Made by a program: the position numbers and the translations under genes. From Tubulanus polymorphus (Eukaryota; Nemertea; Palaeonemertea; Tubulaniformes; Tubulanidae): a DNA stretch of 64,000 nt. A model generated the notes under the pieces. That model was not told where the DNA came from. It saw only the letters and a program-made list of their open reading frames with translations, and did no database searches. The stretch's first letter is position 1; every line of letters starts with the position of its first letter. Of the stretch, positions 34,808 to 46,037 are shown in pieces. Location: positions 18,419,110-18,483,109 of the forward strand of contig NC_134030.1 of the NCBI RefSeq assembly GCF_964204645.1. Direction: 5' to 3'.

Positions 34808-37800
34808 ATGACGAAGACAAGTTTGTTCTTAATAATCTGCACAGTTTTACTATTGGGAAACTTATACATTGCAGAAACATCTGGTGCTAATACGAATGAA
34901 ATAAGTAAGTTACTGCGGCCTCCGTTACTCGCCTTAGTAATTATATTTCTATCGGAATTGCGAATTCAACCGATGACGTCAGAGTCAGTGCCGTAGAGAT
35001 TTGTCACAGGCCCTATTAAATGTTACTGACAAAAGATAATCAGAAGATTTACAAACTATGGCGGAGAGTCTGTCTGACTCCTACGAGCAATTATCTAATC
35101 TAAGTTAGATAATCGCTCGGAGGTCTGACTCGCTGATTTGACCGCAAACATGATTATTAACGAAATTACGGACCAAAACGTCGCACGAAGAGCAGGTGTG
35201 ACAGACAGTAGTTGCCAATAAGGGCATGCGAGACTAAAATTTGATTTTCAGTAATAGCAGCGGCGGCCACATTAAACACAACCAACGTATATTGAATAAC
35301 AACAATTTTATATGATAGTTTGACTGTGATTTAGTTGGTAAAGACAATGGTTTTACAAGCCTACGTTACGTGGTTGCAAAATTGGGCTTGAAAATGTGAT
35401 ATTCGTGCAGTAATTTTCACCAAGAATCTGATGGTTACACGGGATCGTAGAGCTTCAGAGATATCCCTAGAAACAACCAGTATCAGGGCTGGGTGAAGCA
35501 GTAATTACGATAATTGAAGAAATCTCAAACTTCTAAATTGTACTGATAGAATTTATTATTTTGAAACCACAACGTTTCGGCTGTTGATAAACAGCCATCA
35601 TCAGTAATGACGATGGTGGTCATATTGAAAAACCGCTATATTTCAAATGTAAGGGGTGATCTCGATTGAATCTATGGATTTACTTTTTCCTTTGGCCCTA
35701 AGGGGACCATGCCAAAGGGAAACTCCAGAAGTGGTGTTTATTTGACAGATTCGGTGAATGGGCTCCGTCATCAGTAGATATGGGGCAAAATCATTGTGAA
35801 CGATTTTGGAATTTTCATAATTCAAGAAATATATTGATACGGTTTTAAGTAAATACTTCCTCGATTTATCCGCTGATTATGTGTCAAGAATGCGGGCAAG
35901 CTAATGACGCAATTAGCGGAGATTACTGTATTCATTCGTGATGATTTATCTTGCACTTAGCTAGCTGTTAGAAATATCCAAAGTCTATTTTGTCATTTGA
36001 AACTGTTACCCAGTTGTGTTACCCAGTTATTGAATAGTTATGGTATGTATAGTTTTTATACGGTATACTGACTTCAGTCTGTTATAAGTGTGAATGATTC
36101 AGTGTACTTTATACTTGACTTACCCCTATAAACTGTACCTATATAAATATCTGTTGACTGACCACAGAGAGTCCCAGCCACAGTACTTTAATAAATGTAC
36201 GTGCTTTGTAATATTATACGTCTGGAGTCGTCGTTAGTTTTATGGGTTTTAGTTCGACCCTGGAGCTTGGATCCGAAAAAGAATTGGGTATTTCGGCCCT
36301 GGAGTTTCATCCGTAACAGAAATTGGGGGCTCGTCCGGGAGCCACGGACTTTGAAGACGACTTTTTGCACATTTGGACGTGTTTATGGCAGAACCAATGA
36401 AACGAGGAAAAGTTTTTGCAGTACTTCTGTTGTTATCTGTGCTGTTTTATAAAGGTACTGTACCGTTTCATATTTGGTATCGTTTTGGGCTCGTAGATAT
36501 GTTGCCCTCTGTGGAATCGTTTATTGATTCGCCAAGTAGCGAACAAATTGAGACTTTACGTAAAAGTGAATTAGTTCAGCTTGCTGAGCATTATAACGTC
36601 TCATTTAGAAAATCACAGAAAAAGGAACATATTAAACTCTGTATTATAGAACATTGCGTCAAATCTGGTCTTTTAAGCGACGTTGAAATGCAGCAGGCGA
36701 TTCCTGAGAAGACAGAAAATGAGGCCGGAGAAACGGAAGCTACATTAATTCGTAGAATGGAGCTCGAGTTCGAAGCGAAGGAACGAGAACGAGAACGCAA
36801 ACACCAATTAGAAATCAAACGTCTTGAGAGTGAACATCAGCTGCGCTTTTTGGAGTTGGAGTCACGTGCTCCGCAAGGCTTTCCGGCACATAGGAATGAG
36901 TTCGATGTCACTCGTCACATACGTCTAGTACCGAAATTTCAAGAAGCTGAAATAGATAAGTACTTTTTACATTTTGAGAAAGTAGCCAATAATCTAAAGT
37001 GGCCTAGAGAGTGTTGGACATTGCTACTCCAAAGTGTTTTGATTGGAAAAGCTCAAGAAGCATATTCATCTCTCTATGCCGAAGAAAGTGCTGACTATGA
37101 TATAGTTAAGACTGCTATATTAAAAGCTTACGAACTTGTACCGGAAGCTTATAGACAGAAGTTTCGTAATCGAAAAAAATCTCCCAATGAAACATATGTT
37201 GAGTTTGCCAGAGAAAAGGAAACGTTATTTAGTCGTTGGTGTGATTCAAAAGATGTAAAAGACTATGATTCTTTGAAACAATTGTTGTTAGTAGAGGAAT
37301 TTAAACAATGTATTAATAGTGATATTAGAACATATGTCGATGAACAGAAAATAGATAGTTTGTCAAAAGCTGCCAGCTCTGCTGATGATTATGCTCTGAC
37401 ACACAAAATCAGCTTTGAGTCAAGTTCTGCTAGTAATTTTCCGGCTTCGGATTCTCGAAATGTGTCAAAATTTCAAAGAAATTTCAATAATCATAGTAAT
37501 ACGCAAAATTGGACTCAGAGTAGAAGAAATAAAGGTATTTGGTGCAATTACTGTAAAAAATCCGGTCATACTCTAAGTACATGTTTTTCTCTTCAGAAAA
37601 AGAATGAGAGGGGAGAGAACCAGAGATCAGAGACAAAACCGATCGGTCTTACAGCAACTCAACGTATTAAATCCAACCCTGCAGTTCAACCATTGTATAG
37701 CAAGAGTTATAATCCATTTATAGTAGACGCTTTATTGTCATTCGAAAGTACCGATGAACCAGTGAGTATTAAATTACTTCGCGATACGGGTGCCTCTCAA

Positions 37801-40800
37801 ACTTTAATGTTGGAGAGTCTTTTACCGTTATCTGGTAGTACTTTTATCGGTGAACATGTTCTCATTAGAGGAGTAGGTTCGGAAATTATCAAAGTTCCAC
37901 TCCACAGAGTTTATCTGGATTCTGATTTAGTTCGCGGTTCTGTAGTTGTGGGCGTTCAGTCGTCACTACCTATTTTGGGTGTATCTATGCTCCTCGGTAA
38001 TGACTTGGCTGGTGGTAGAGTACACATTAACCCTTTAGTCACTACAGATCCTCTACTTAATGTAGATACTGAAAGTTTAGAGAAAACATATCCTGGAATT
38101 TTCCCATCATGTGTAACTACTAGGGCTATGTCGCGATGTGCTGATTAGATAATGGGATCTAAGCCCTGTTTAGAAAACAAAGAGTTTTCTAATGAAATGG
38201 TAGATTCGTTTCTTGGTCGAATTTTTGACGAAACGTCTACCGGTTTCATTTCACCTAATAAAGATGTATCATCAAGGTCAAACCTTATTGATTTGCAGAA
38301 TGTCGAACCAGAGTTCAAGACATTTTTAAATTCTGCTTCCGATTCAATTGAATCATTAACTGGTACTCCTTCTGGATATTATTTTCAGTCTGGAGTGTTG
38401 ATGCGTAAATGGCGACCTCCAGATATTCCAGCAAGTAATGAATGGAAAGTTTATCATCAGATAGTTGTTCCAACACCATATCGGAATGATATTTTAAGTT
38501 TAGCTCATGAAACTTCGCTTGCTGGTCATCTGGGAGTCACCAAGACTTACAACAAAGTCTTAAATCATTTTTTCTGGCCTGGTTTAAAGCGTGATGTTCA
38601 AAATTTTTGTGCATCCTGTCGACCATGCCAGGTGTCTGGTAAGCCTAACCAGATAATACCCCCTGCACCTCTTATTCCGATTCCAGCGTTCGGGGAGCCG
38701 TTTGCAGAGGTTATTTACGATTGTGTAGGTCCATTACCGAAAACTAAATCAGGGTTTCAGTATTTGTTGACAATAATGTGTAAAGCAACACGTTTCGCTG
38801 AAGCTATACCGTTAAGGAATATAACTGCACCACTTATCTGCAAAGCATTGGTTAAATTTTTTACGCTGTTTGGGTTACCGACATCGGTGCAGTCTGATCA
38901 AGGTTCGAACTTCGTATCCAATATATTCCAACAGGTTATGTATCAGTTAGGAATTAAACAAAATATTTCTAGCGCTTACCACCCTGAATCTCAGGGAGCT
39001 CTTGAACGTTTCCATCAGACCCTCAAAACAATGCTTCGAACATATAGTACACAACATGAGAAAGATTGGGATGAGGCAGTACCATTTCTACTTTTTGCTA
39101 TGAGAGAAGCAGTTCAAGAATCCCAGGGATTTAGCCCTTTTGAGTTGGTATTTGGTCACCAGGTTAGAGGTCCATTAAAACTAATTAAAGAAAGATGGCT
39201 TGATAAAACTGATGAAATTAATTTGTTAACATATATTTCCAATTTCAAAGAACGGTTGTATTCTGCATGGGAATGTGCTCGTATGCACCTAAAGCAAGCA
39301 CAGGGACGTATGAAAACCTGGTATGACAAAAAAGCTCGTAATAGAGAGTTCAAAAAAGATGATAAAGTTTTGGTGTTATTTCCATTGAAAGGTCATCCGT
39401 TTAAAGCTAAATTTCATGGTCCGTATGTAGTGCAAGAAAAAGTGAACGATGTGAATTATATTGTTTCAACGCCTGACCGTAGAAAAGCTACTCAATTATG
39501 CCATGTTAATATGTTGAAACGTTACATAGATCGTCCACAGTCTGTCGGTATGATTTCAATTGCTGAAAATAATTCTAATGAAATATGTATTTCAAATTAT
39601 ATTGAAGATCCATTGCATCTAGAATCTGATTTCGATAGTTCTAAATTAGTTCCTATTGCACCTGGTTTCAATAACAGCAAGGCAATAAACAATATAGATG
39701 AAAAAGTTTGTCATTTGGGTTCAAAAGAAAAAGATCAATTATTGCAACTTATTAACGACAATAAGCATCTTTTTACAGATCAACCTGGTCTAACATCTTG
39801 GGCATCTCATGATGTCGATGTTGGGGATGCTACTCCTATCAAACAGCATCATTATAGAGTGAACCCACAAAAAGGTGAAATTATGAAACAGGAGGTTATT
39901 TCTATGATTAAAATGGCCGTAGCTGAGCCTAGTGAAAGTGAGTGGAGTTCTCCCTGCTTGCTAGTACCCAAACCTGGAGGTAAGTGGCGTTTTGTAACTG
40001 ACTTTAGAAAAGTCAATGCTGTGACTAAGTCTGATAGTTACCCAATGCCACGAGTCGACGATCTTATTGATCGCATTGGCCGAGCCAAATATGTCAGTAA
40101 ATTCGACCTAACAAAAGGGTACTGGCAGGTACCTCTTTCTGAAAGAGCTAAAGAAATAAGCGCTTTTGTGACCCCTGACGGATTATTTCAATATCGTGTA
40201 ATGCCTTTTGGCATGAAGAATTCTGCCCCCACCTTTCAGCGGTTAATGAACAAAGTAGTGCGCGGGCTAGTATGTGTTGTAGTATATTTGGATGATATCA
40301 TTGTTTTTTCCGACACTTGGGAAGAACATCTACAACAAATAAAAGATCTGTTTCATAATCTCACCGAAGCTAATTTAACTGTTAATTTAGAAAAAAGCGA
40401 ATTTGGTAAGGCCACAGTTAAATATCTAGGCCATATAGTGGGACAAGGTCAAGTACGCCCCATAGATGCAAAAGTCAAAGCTATAATTGAGTATTCACCA
40501 CCTTCTAACAAGCGTGACATCATGCGTTTTTTAGGAATGGCGGGATACTATAGAAAGTTTTGTAAAAATTTCGCACAAGTCACTGTTCCTTTGACCGAGT
40601 TGCTGAAAAAGGATGCAAAATTTGACTGGAGTGAAACTTGTGAGAAATCTTTTCAATCGGTAAAACATTTGTTGATGTCAACTCCTATTCTCGCAGCTCC
40701 AAATTTCGATAAACAATTCAAGCTTACTGTTGACGCCAGTGATTCGGGTGCTGGCGCAGTTTTAGCTCAAGATGATGATGACGGTTTGGAACATCCTTTG

Positions 40801-43800
40801 TGTTTCTTTTCAAAGAAGTTTGTAGCTGCGCAGAAAAATTACTCGACAATTGAGAAAGAATGTCTGTCTATAATCTTAGCTTTGGAACATTTTGATGTTT
40901 ATACAAGAATGAAAATCTTTCCAGTAGTTATATTTACAGATCACAATCCATTAACTTTCTTGTACAAGATGCAGAACAAGAATAAGCGTCTCATGGCTTG
41001 GAGTGTGATATTGCAGTCGTATGACTTAGACATAAGACACATTAAAGGACGCTGTAATGTGGTTTCAGATGCCCTTTCGCGCTCATAATATCATGTAATA
41101 ATTAATGTGTAATGTATTGTTGAAATATTCCGAATTGTTGTGATCTGAAGATTAAATATGTGTTTGTTTGTATTTTTGTCGAATTTTGTAGAATGTATGT
41201 ACATGTATTTTTTCTAGAAATACATCTCTGAATCTTTTAAGGGTGAGGGTGTTACCCAGTTGTGTTACCCAGTTATTGAATAGTTATGGTATGTATAGTG
41301 TTTATACGGTATACTGACTTCAGTCTGTTATAAGTGTGAATGATTCAGTGTACTTTATACTTGACTTACCCCTATAAACTGTACCTATATAAATATCTGT
41401 TGACTGACCACAGAGAGTCCCAGCCACAGTACTTTAATAAATGTACGTGCTTTGTAATATTATACGTCTGGAGTCGTCGTTAGTTTTATGGGTTTTAGTT
41501 CGACCCTGGAGCTTGGATCCGAAAAAGAATTGGGTATTTCGGCCCTGGAGTTTCATCCGTAACAAAACAAATAGGGGGCCCGTGATAAACTCTGAAAAGA
41601 TATCGCCATATCTCCTCCAATGACTTATAACATTATAAAGTGCAAAAGTCGTTGTAGTTTAGGCAATGGATTCTTCTCTCCTGACCAATACTGCTTATCT
41701 TTTGCTATAGTTTCACTACATGTGGCCTCCACCGAGCACGGGACATGTTTAGTTAGCGAAAGACTGGCGTTTGAACTCCCTAAAAGACCCGAAATCCTAG
41801 AAACATGCGTTGCGTAACATTTACTGATTTATTAAAGGATTCTCTTATATTCCATTCCGTCAATCACAGATTTACTACAAATTCTAAAACATATTTCTAG
41901 AGACGATTCGAGTTCAGCGACCGGCTGTTCTAATAGTCGTCTTTTCATTAACGAGTCTTACAATGCTTGGATGATGAAATGTAAACATTATTCTCTCACA
42001 GCAGAGGCCAGCTTGTCTTACAGACGTCTTTTCATAAACGAGTGTTTTTAACTCTTTACGTGCTAACTTTCTTAATTTCAGATCGTGCTAACTTAATTTT
42101 TTAAAAAAGAATTTTCAAAAATAACGGGTTTTCATACTTCTAGAGGGTCTAATACCCTTCCCTAAACTCAAATAGGATAACATTAGTTTCAAATTCTAAG
42201 AAGAGCGTCGCGTTTTCTAATAATCGATTTTTTATGGACTTTTTCTGGAAAACTGTTTTTTATATTTAGTTGTGAAACCACCGCGAATGAAGTCCAGATA
42301 TCTGACGTCACGGCTCCACAATGCCCTCGTTATCCCGGAGATCATCGAAGAAGAGATACACATTACTAGACGGAGCGAAGGTAGAGAGACAGAGAGATGA
42401 GTTTAAAGACGACCTGCTCGATAATTTAATGTTTGGGGCCCAAATATAGCGTGGATACTAAGATTCTTTGTGTGGTGAATTACCGCTCTGTTTATACCCC
42501 TGGGGGTGGTATTAACTTAAACCCGGGAGACTTACTCAATTAATATTCAGTTAAAATTAGGTTAAAATTCCCTATCGTTATTTAAACATAAGGCGGACGT
42601 TGCATCCAATTTATTGTCTCCACGTTTTTGTGGAACTCTTTGGAAAATTGATCTGAACAAATTTAAACACAGTCTGATCTTTATAACCATGATACAGCTT
42701 TTACTATGAACAATTTTTTCATACAAATTTAAAGATTTTTATCATCATTACTTAAGTTGAAATATAAAACCAGTAACTGAATGATTGACATAATCTGAAT
42801 ATGTTTATTTACAGACGGTCTCCCAGTGATCGCTGATGCATCGGGGAATGATTTAATGAATTATGAGGTGAAATTGAATGAAGGAGAATCAAAAACTTAC
42901 ACGTGTAAACACGATAAAGGGAGAATAAACTGGGAATATCTATTAGAAAATGATGATGAGTGGAAACTTTATTCATCCGAGAAACAATTAACAATCCGTG
43001 GCGATATGACACTCAATAAATCACAAATCAGATGTTTCTCCAGTATCGGAAAGTCCGTGAAAACGTCAGCAAATGGTTTAAAAGTAACAGTTATTCCCAA
43101 GCCTAAAACTACACCGGGTGACCCTACTGGTAAGTGTAAAAGGCGGGAGAGCAGTTTATAGATCCCCCTATGACGTCATTAACACAATCAAGCATGTTTA
43201 AGTGTATAATTTTTCTAGGTGCGGCTCGGAGCTGGAGGCGAGTAAACGACACGACTGTTCATATGATATACAATTACAATGTAAAAACAACTGTCACGTG
43301 TAAATGTGGTAACGATGACGCAATACATGCTACTAGACTAACCGGAAACACGTGGTCTATTCAGATCCCCGATAATAAAACCTGCACGTATAAATGCACT
43401 GATAACTTTAATATAGACATCGAAAACAAAGGTTTGTACATGATAATTATTCTGAATATATAGTTCTCGAATGGCCGCTAGGAGTGCTGATTTGTTTATG
43501 TTTTCAGATGATACTGGTCGATATTTCAAGAACTGGCGAGTTGAAGGTCGAGTGGTGAAATGGACCGCGCAACAACCTGGAATCGTGTTCACTGTTGCCC
43601 ATCGTTTTAAAGCTAACAATCGATTCCTCAGCGACGGAAATGTCGCGAGCGAAGCTGTTAACGATCAAATGAGTTTAAATTTGACGTTTCCGACAAATTT
43701 GACCGGAAAAGTGGCAGTTATTGTGAAATTCACGTGGAAACATGGTGCAACAACCCGCAGCATGGAAAGAGAATTTACCTTTAAAATCGGTAAAGATGGC

Positions 43801-46037
43801 AGCACTGTCGTGGAAAATAGCGAAACAGGTAGGAGTAAGAGTTAAAATACTGGCCGCTAGGGGGAACTAGTACCTATCTACTAACAGTTAAAAGTTGCGG
43901 TTGTTGAACTACCATAAAAGCGTAAAACACAAATTTTAGCATCATTTTTCATCATCAGATATAAAACAAGGACTGTTTTAATATGACTATTTCTATTTCA
44001 ATCACCACATGTCATAATAAACTTTTTTTCAACTGGCCCGAACGTCCTAGTGATGTCACAGCCTTTACGGCTCTGTTCAGGTCCCTATAATCGAACTAAT
44101 AGTGGTAGAATTGTCAACTGTTAGACGTGAGGTTTCGAAGCCTGAATTTATTTTTCATTTTTCCTTTCAGACAAAGCAAATACTGATCCACCAAAGGTGA
44201 GTATCTAGTTATTTTATTGTATAGATAGTCGAGCTGGATGTCAATTTATTCAGTTGTTTGTCTTTATTTTGCATAACATGCATTTCAAGTTTATATTGTA
44301 TACTGCGCATTGTATACAGACTTCATTGTCAATGACAATGCGATATTTACCATAAAAGCAATTTGAAATTTAATTTCAATTCATTTGTTTTTATTTTGCA
44401 TTACATGTATTACAAGTTTAGTATAAAATCTTACTTTGGGAGATATCCGTGAAATATCAAACTTCATTATCCTATCACTTTTAAGCTTTCAAGCCTCCAA
44501 TACCGACCAGAATGGCCTAAAATTGTCTTCAATTCCTACCGTTTTCCGAAGGAGGTCCCCAAATCCCCTGTCAATGGCTACCGCATTCGTGAGGCATGGA
44601 TACAGTTCTCTGGCAGTGGTTGCCTCCACAAAAATCCCCGTCGCTCTACGATCTTGGTCTAACATCAGACACTCGGTGAAGGATAACGCAGCCCGTAATA
44701 TTGAGTGCCCTTATGCGATTTGGAACACTCTTGATCCACGTCTAAACCTGTCGTGATTTAAACACAGTACATAAGCTATTTTCATATAGGATACCACGTT
44801 TTAAATCATTACGGGTTGAATATTGTTGATGATCGCAGTAACAAATATGCGATTAAATGATCGTTCGTGATAGTAATTTAATCATTGTTATATCTTTCAG
44901 ACGACATCGGACCCCAATCACTGGATTGTTATCGGCCTCATATTCTCATACATCGTCGGTGGAGCGGCTGGATACTTTTTGATCGTTGCTATCGCTGTTA
45001 TTACTATTCGCAGGTATGAACTCGACATACCCTCCCCCACCCCCACCTCCCGGTATGAACTCGACATACCCCCCCCCCCCCCGTGTTGATAGGAAAAACC
45101 CACAGTTGTTATACTTTGACGGTTTCGAAGTGTTGACTAAACTTCAGCTAGATCTTAGTCGATCTCCTTCTATCGCCATCGATATATATTTAAATACAAC
45201 ATCGAATTCGTTGTAAGTTAAGGAGAAAAGTCAGTAAGTCTGGATGATGATAAAAATCAAACCGACCGGTGGGTTAATTTAAACAGTTAACGATGTTTAC
45301 TTTTAAAAATAAATGCCGGGATCACGAGATCGGGACTCGAACCTACTGTGCAAAACCAGTTTTTGCGATGAGAGTCTTAGGTGTCTGTGTCAAGACTTTT
45401 ACGAAAATCAGAGCTTAAAAGAGAGCACTCAACGTAATACCATTTGTCATTAAAATGTTTGGTTGTACGTTTGGCACCAATTGTGGAATAGTGCAAAATC
45501 GGTACTAGATTTCTGTTATTTTGCAGTTCACAACCTTTTCGAAATACGTTGAAATTAACTGTAAAAAATGCTGCATAAATTACACATTTCAGATGCAGAC
45601 GACGTTCGTCCGGTGAAGGTCATGTGGATACTTCAACACAACCGCAACAGCTTGAAACCGGTGAAGGTCATGTGGACACTTCAACAGCACAGCAACAGCT
45701 TGAAACAACAAATGACGAGTTGAACATCTACGAAGACCCGGACGACAGAATTCCCGAGAATGTTTCAAAAAGAAAACTTTTGAGAAATACTGGATTACAA
45801 CAAAGTCATAAAGCCATGAGAGCCGAAAAGGAGAACGATACAACTCCTCACATGGCTATGGAAGCCGGTAAGGGCAAAGATACAACTCCTTATATGGATA
45901 TGGGACCTGGGATAGAAGAGGACACATACATGAGCACTGAAGGCCCGATAGACGTGACAACTCCTAGCGCCCGTGGAGATACAGACACAGATCAATACAT
46001 GAATCCTGAAGCTTTGAAGAAGACGACGTATCCTTAG
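34808..46037 (+). CDS. Ig-like transmembrane receptor gene A (7 exons)
   Basis: Exons: 34808-34904, 42815-43129, 43219-43431, 43508-43828, 44171-44196, 44901-45013, 45593-46037, totalling 1530 nt (509 residues plus TAG), all with GT-AG introns and matching phases. Exon 1 is a signal peptide (SLFLIICTVLLLGNLYIAET). Exon 2 is an Ig domain (YTCKHDKGRINWEYL, QIRCFSS). Exon 3 has TVTCKCGNDD, TWSIQIPD, YKCTDNFN. Exon 4 is a Cys-free beta-rich domain. Exon 6 holds the membrane helix (IVGGAAGYFLIVAIAVITIR). Exon 7 is the cytoplasmic tail with a duplicated GEGHVDTST unit and tyrosines in NIYEDPDD, TPYMDMG, DTYMSTE and DQYMNPE. YMDM fits the YxxM consensus for PI3-kinase p85. Intron 1 contains a Ty3/gypsy element. 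Gene B is its tandem duplicate. Likely a cell-surface signalling receptor; ligand unknown. Confidence 0.88.
35085..35122. repeat. Imperfect palindrome in intron 1 of gene A
   Basis: CGAGCAATTATCTAATC and AAGTTAGATAATCGCTCG form near-perfect inverted arms with one mismatch and almost no loop. Confidence 0.6.
35535..35640 (-). repeat. Possible Penelope-like 3' end fragment
   Basis: On the minus strand CTGATGATGGCTGTTTATC, AACAGCCGAAACGTTGTGG and AATAATAAA follow in order, resembling the conserved 3' region often left by Penelope-like elements. The call is by recollection of the pattern only. Confidence 0.4.
36004..36318 (+). repeat. 5' LTR
   Basis: Begins TGTTACCCAGTTG and ends CATCCGTAACA. 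It contains a probable TATA box (CTATATAAATATC, about 36138) and AATAAA (about 36190). The direct repeat TGTTACCCAGTT opens it twice. Confidence 0.93.
36324..36340 (+). promoter_or_regulatory. Primer binding site, tRNA-Pro type
   Basis: TGGGGGCTCGTCCGGGA lies 5 bases after the LTR and is complementary to the 3' end of tRNA-Pro, the same primer class used by gammaretroviruses. It would prime minus-strand synthesis. Confidence 0.85.
36385..38148 (+). CDS. Gag-protease polyprotein of the LTR element
   Basis: The first likely ATG is at 36385. The N-terminus has an unusual hydrophobic run (VFAVLLLLSVLFY) followed by a helical SAP-like segment (LRKSELVQLAEHYNV) and a charged coiled coil. A SCAN-like capsid domain follows (HIRLVPKFQEAEIDKYFLHF, LIGKAQEAYSSL, LVPEAYRQKFRN), then a CCHC knuckle CNYCKKSGHTLSTC (about 37543-37584) and an aspartic protease with DTGAS (about 37783). 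It ends at TAG 38146; the next frame is in phase with it, separated by that stop only, so readthrough or a null mutation are both possible. Confidence 0.88.
   Translation: MAEPMKRGKVFAVLLLLSVLFYKGTVPFHIWYRFGLVDMLPSVESFIDSPSSEQIETLRKSELVQLAEHYNVSFRKSQKKEHIKLCIIEHCVKSGLLSDVEMQQAIPEKTENEAGETEATLIRRMELEFEAKERERERKHQLEIKRLESEHQLRFLELESRAPQGFPAHRNEFDVTRHIRLVPKFQEAEIDKYFLHFEKVANNLKWPRECWTLLLQSVLIGKAQEAYSSLYAEESADYDIVKTAILKAYELVPEAYRQKFRNRKKSPNETYVEFAREKETLFSRWCDSKDVKDYDSLKQLLLVEEFKQCINSDIRTYVDEQKIDSLSKAASSADDYALTHKISFESSSASNFPASDSRNVSKFQRNFNNHSNTQNWTQSRRNKGIWCNYCKKSGHTLSTCFSLQKKNERGENQRSETKPIGLTATQRIKSNPAVQPLYSKSYNPFIVDALLSFESTDEPVSIKLLRDTGASQTLMLESLLPLSGSTFIGEHVLIRGVGSEIIKVPLHRVYLDSDLVRGSVVVGVQSSLPILGVSMLLGNDLAGGRVHINPLVTTDPLLNVDTESLEKTYPGIFPSCVTTRAMSRCAD
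38152..41088 (+). CDS. Pol polyprotein: integrase, reverse transcriptase, RNase H
   Basis: 978 residues from the ATG at 38152, same frame as Gag-protease. Order: integrase zinc motif (LAHETSLAGHLGVTK... CASCRPC, residues 118-159), integrase core with D190, D249 and E285 (35 residues between the last two), a chromatin- or DNA-binding C-terminal part (PYVVQEKVNDVNYIV), then reverse transcriptase (KWRFVTDFRKVNAV, KFDLTKGYWQVPL, catalytic YLDD 712-715) and RNase H (TVDASDSGAG, IEKEC, FTDHNP, SDALSR). All catalytic residues are present. Integrase ahead of RT is the reverse of most gypsy elements and defines the GMR1 type. Pol activity would copy and insert the element. Confidence 0.93.
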   Translation: MGSKPCLENKEFSNEMVDSFLGRIFDETSTGFISPNKDVSSRSNLIDLQNVEPEFKTFLNSASDSIESLTGTPSGYYFQSGVLMRKWRPPDIPASNEWKVYHQIVVPTPYRNDILSLAHETSLAGHLGVTKTYNKVLNHFFWPGLKRDVQNFCASCRPCQVSGKPNQIIPPAPLIPIPAFGEPFAEVIYDCVGPLPKTKSGFQYLLTIMCKATRFAEAIPLRNITAPLICKALVKFFTLFGLPTSVQSDQGSNFVSNIFQQVMYQLGIKQNISSAYHPESQGALERFHQTLKTMLRTYSTQHEKDWDEAVPFLLFAMREAVQESQGFSPFELVFGHQVRGPLKLIKERWLDKTDEINLLTYISNFKERLYSAWECARMHLKQAQGRMKTWYDKKARNREFKKDDKVLVLFPLKGHPFKAKFHGPYVVQEKVNDVNYIVSTPDRRKATQLCHVNMLKRYIDRPQSVGMISIAENNSNEICISNYIEDPLHLESDFDSSKLVPIAPGFNNSKAINNIDEKVCHLGSKEKDQLLQLINDNKHLFTDQPGLTSWASHDVDVGDATPIKQHHYRVNPQKGEIMKQEVISMIKMAVAEPSESEWSSPCLLVPKPGGKWRFVTDFRKVNAVTKSDSYPMPRVDDLIDRIGRAKYVSKFDLTKGYWQVPLSERAKEISAFVTPDGLFQYRVMPFGMKNSAPTFQRLMNKVVRGLVCVVVYLDDIIVFSDTWEEHLQQIKDLFHNLTEANLTVNLEKSEFGKATVKYLGHIVGQGQVRPIDAKVKAIIEYSPPSNKRDIMRFLGMAGYYRKFCKNFAQVTVPLTELLKKDAKFDWSETCEKSFQSVKHLLMSTPILAAPNFDKQFKLTVDASDSGAGAVLAQDDDDGLEHPLCFFSKKFVAAQKNYSTIEKECLSIILALEHFDVYTRMKIFPVVIFTDHNPLTFLYKMQNKNKRLMAWSVILQSYDLDIRHIKGRCNVVSDALSRS
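41238..41249 (+). promoter_or_regulatory. Polypurine tract
   Basis: AAGGGTGAGGG lies directly before the 3' LTR and would prime plus-strand synthesis. Confidence 0.7.
41250..41564 (+). repeat. 3' LTR
   Basis: Same 315-bp sequence as the 5' LTR except one T-to-G change about 51 bases in. Followed by AAAC, also found directly before the 5' LTR. Confidence 0.93.
41565..42814 (+). other. Remainder of intron 1 of gene A
   Basis: From about 41982 it is homologous to intron 1 of gene B (49136 onward), with shared phrases such as CAGACGTCTTTTCATAAACG and CCTGGGGGTGGTATTAAC. No gene is seen. Confidence 0.6.
45316..45353 (-). other. Box-B-bearing SINE-like fragment, gene A copy
   Basis: On the minus strand GGTTCGAGTCCCGATCTCG carries a perfect RNA polymerase III box B. 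The same sequence is in the intron of gene B at about 52446-52486, so it predates the duplication. No complete tRNA fold. Confidence 0.35.

Larger units (their letters stand above)
36004..41564 (+). mobile_element. Ty3/gypsy LTR retrotransposon, GMR1-type domain order
   Basis: A 5.56-kb insertion in intron 1 of receptor gene A, bounded by 315-bp TG...CA LTRs that differ at one base, with AAAC on both flanks as probable target duplication. It has a tRNA-Pro-type primer site, a Gag-protease frame, and a pol frame in the unusual order integrase, reverse transcriptase, RNase H. Integrase before RT in a gypsy-type element is the hallmark of the GMR1 lineage, first found in fish and later in marine invertebrates. 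No envelope gene is seen. Apart from one TAG between the frames it looks intact, so insertion was recent. Confidence 0.93.

Noticed and set aside
36004-41564. Endogenous retrovirus with envelope
   Set aside because: No open frame between the end of Pol at 41088 and the polypurine tract; the element is an LTR retrotransposon without env.
44918-45103. Gly-Ser-rich minus frame
   Set aside because: Shadow of a C-rich tandem repeat at the membrane-exon donor.
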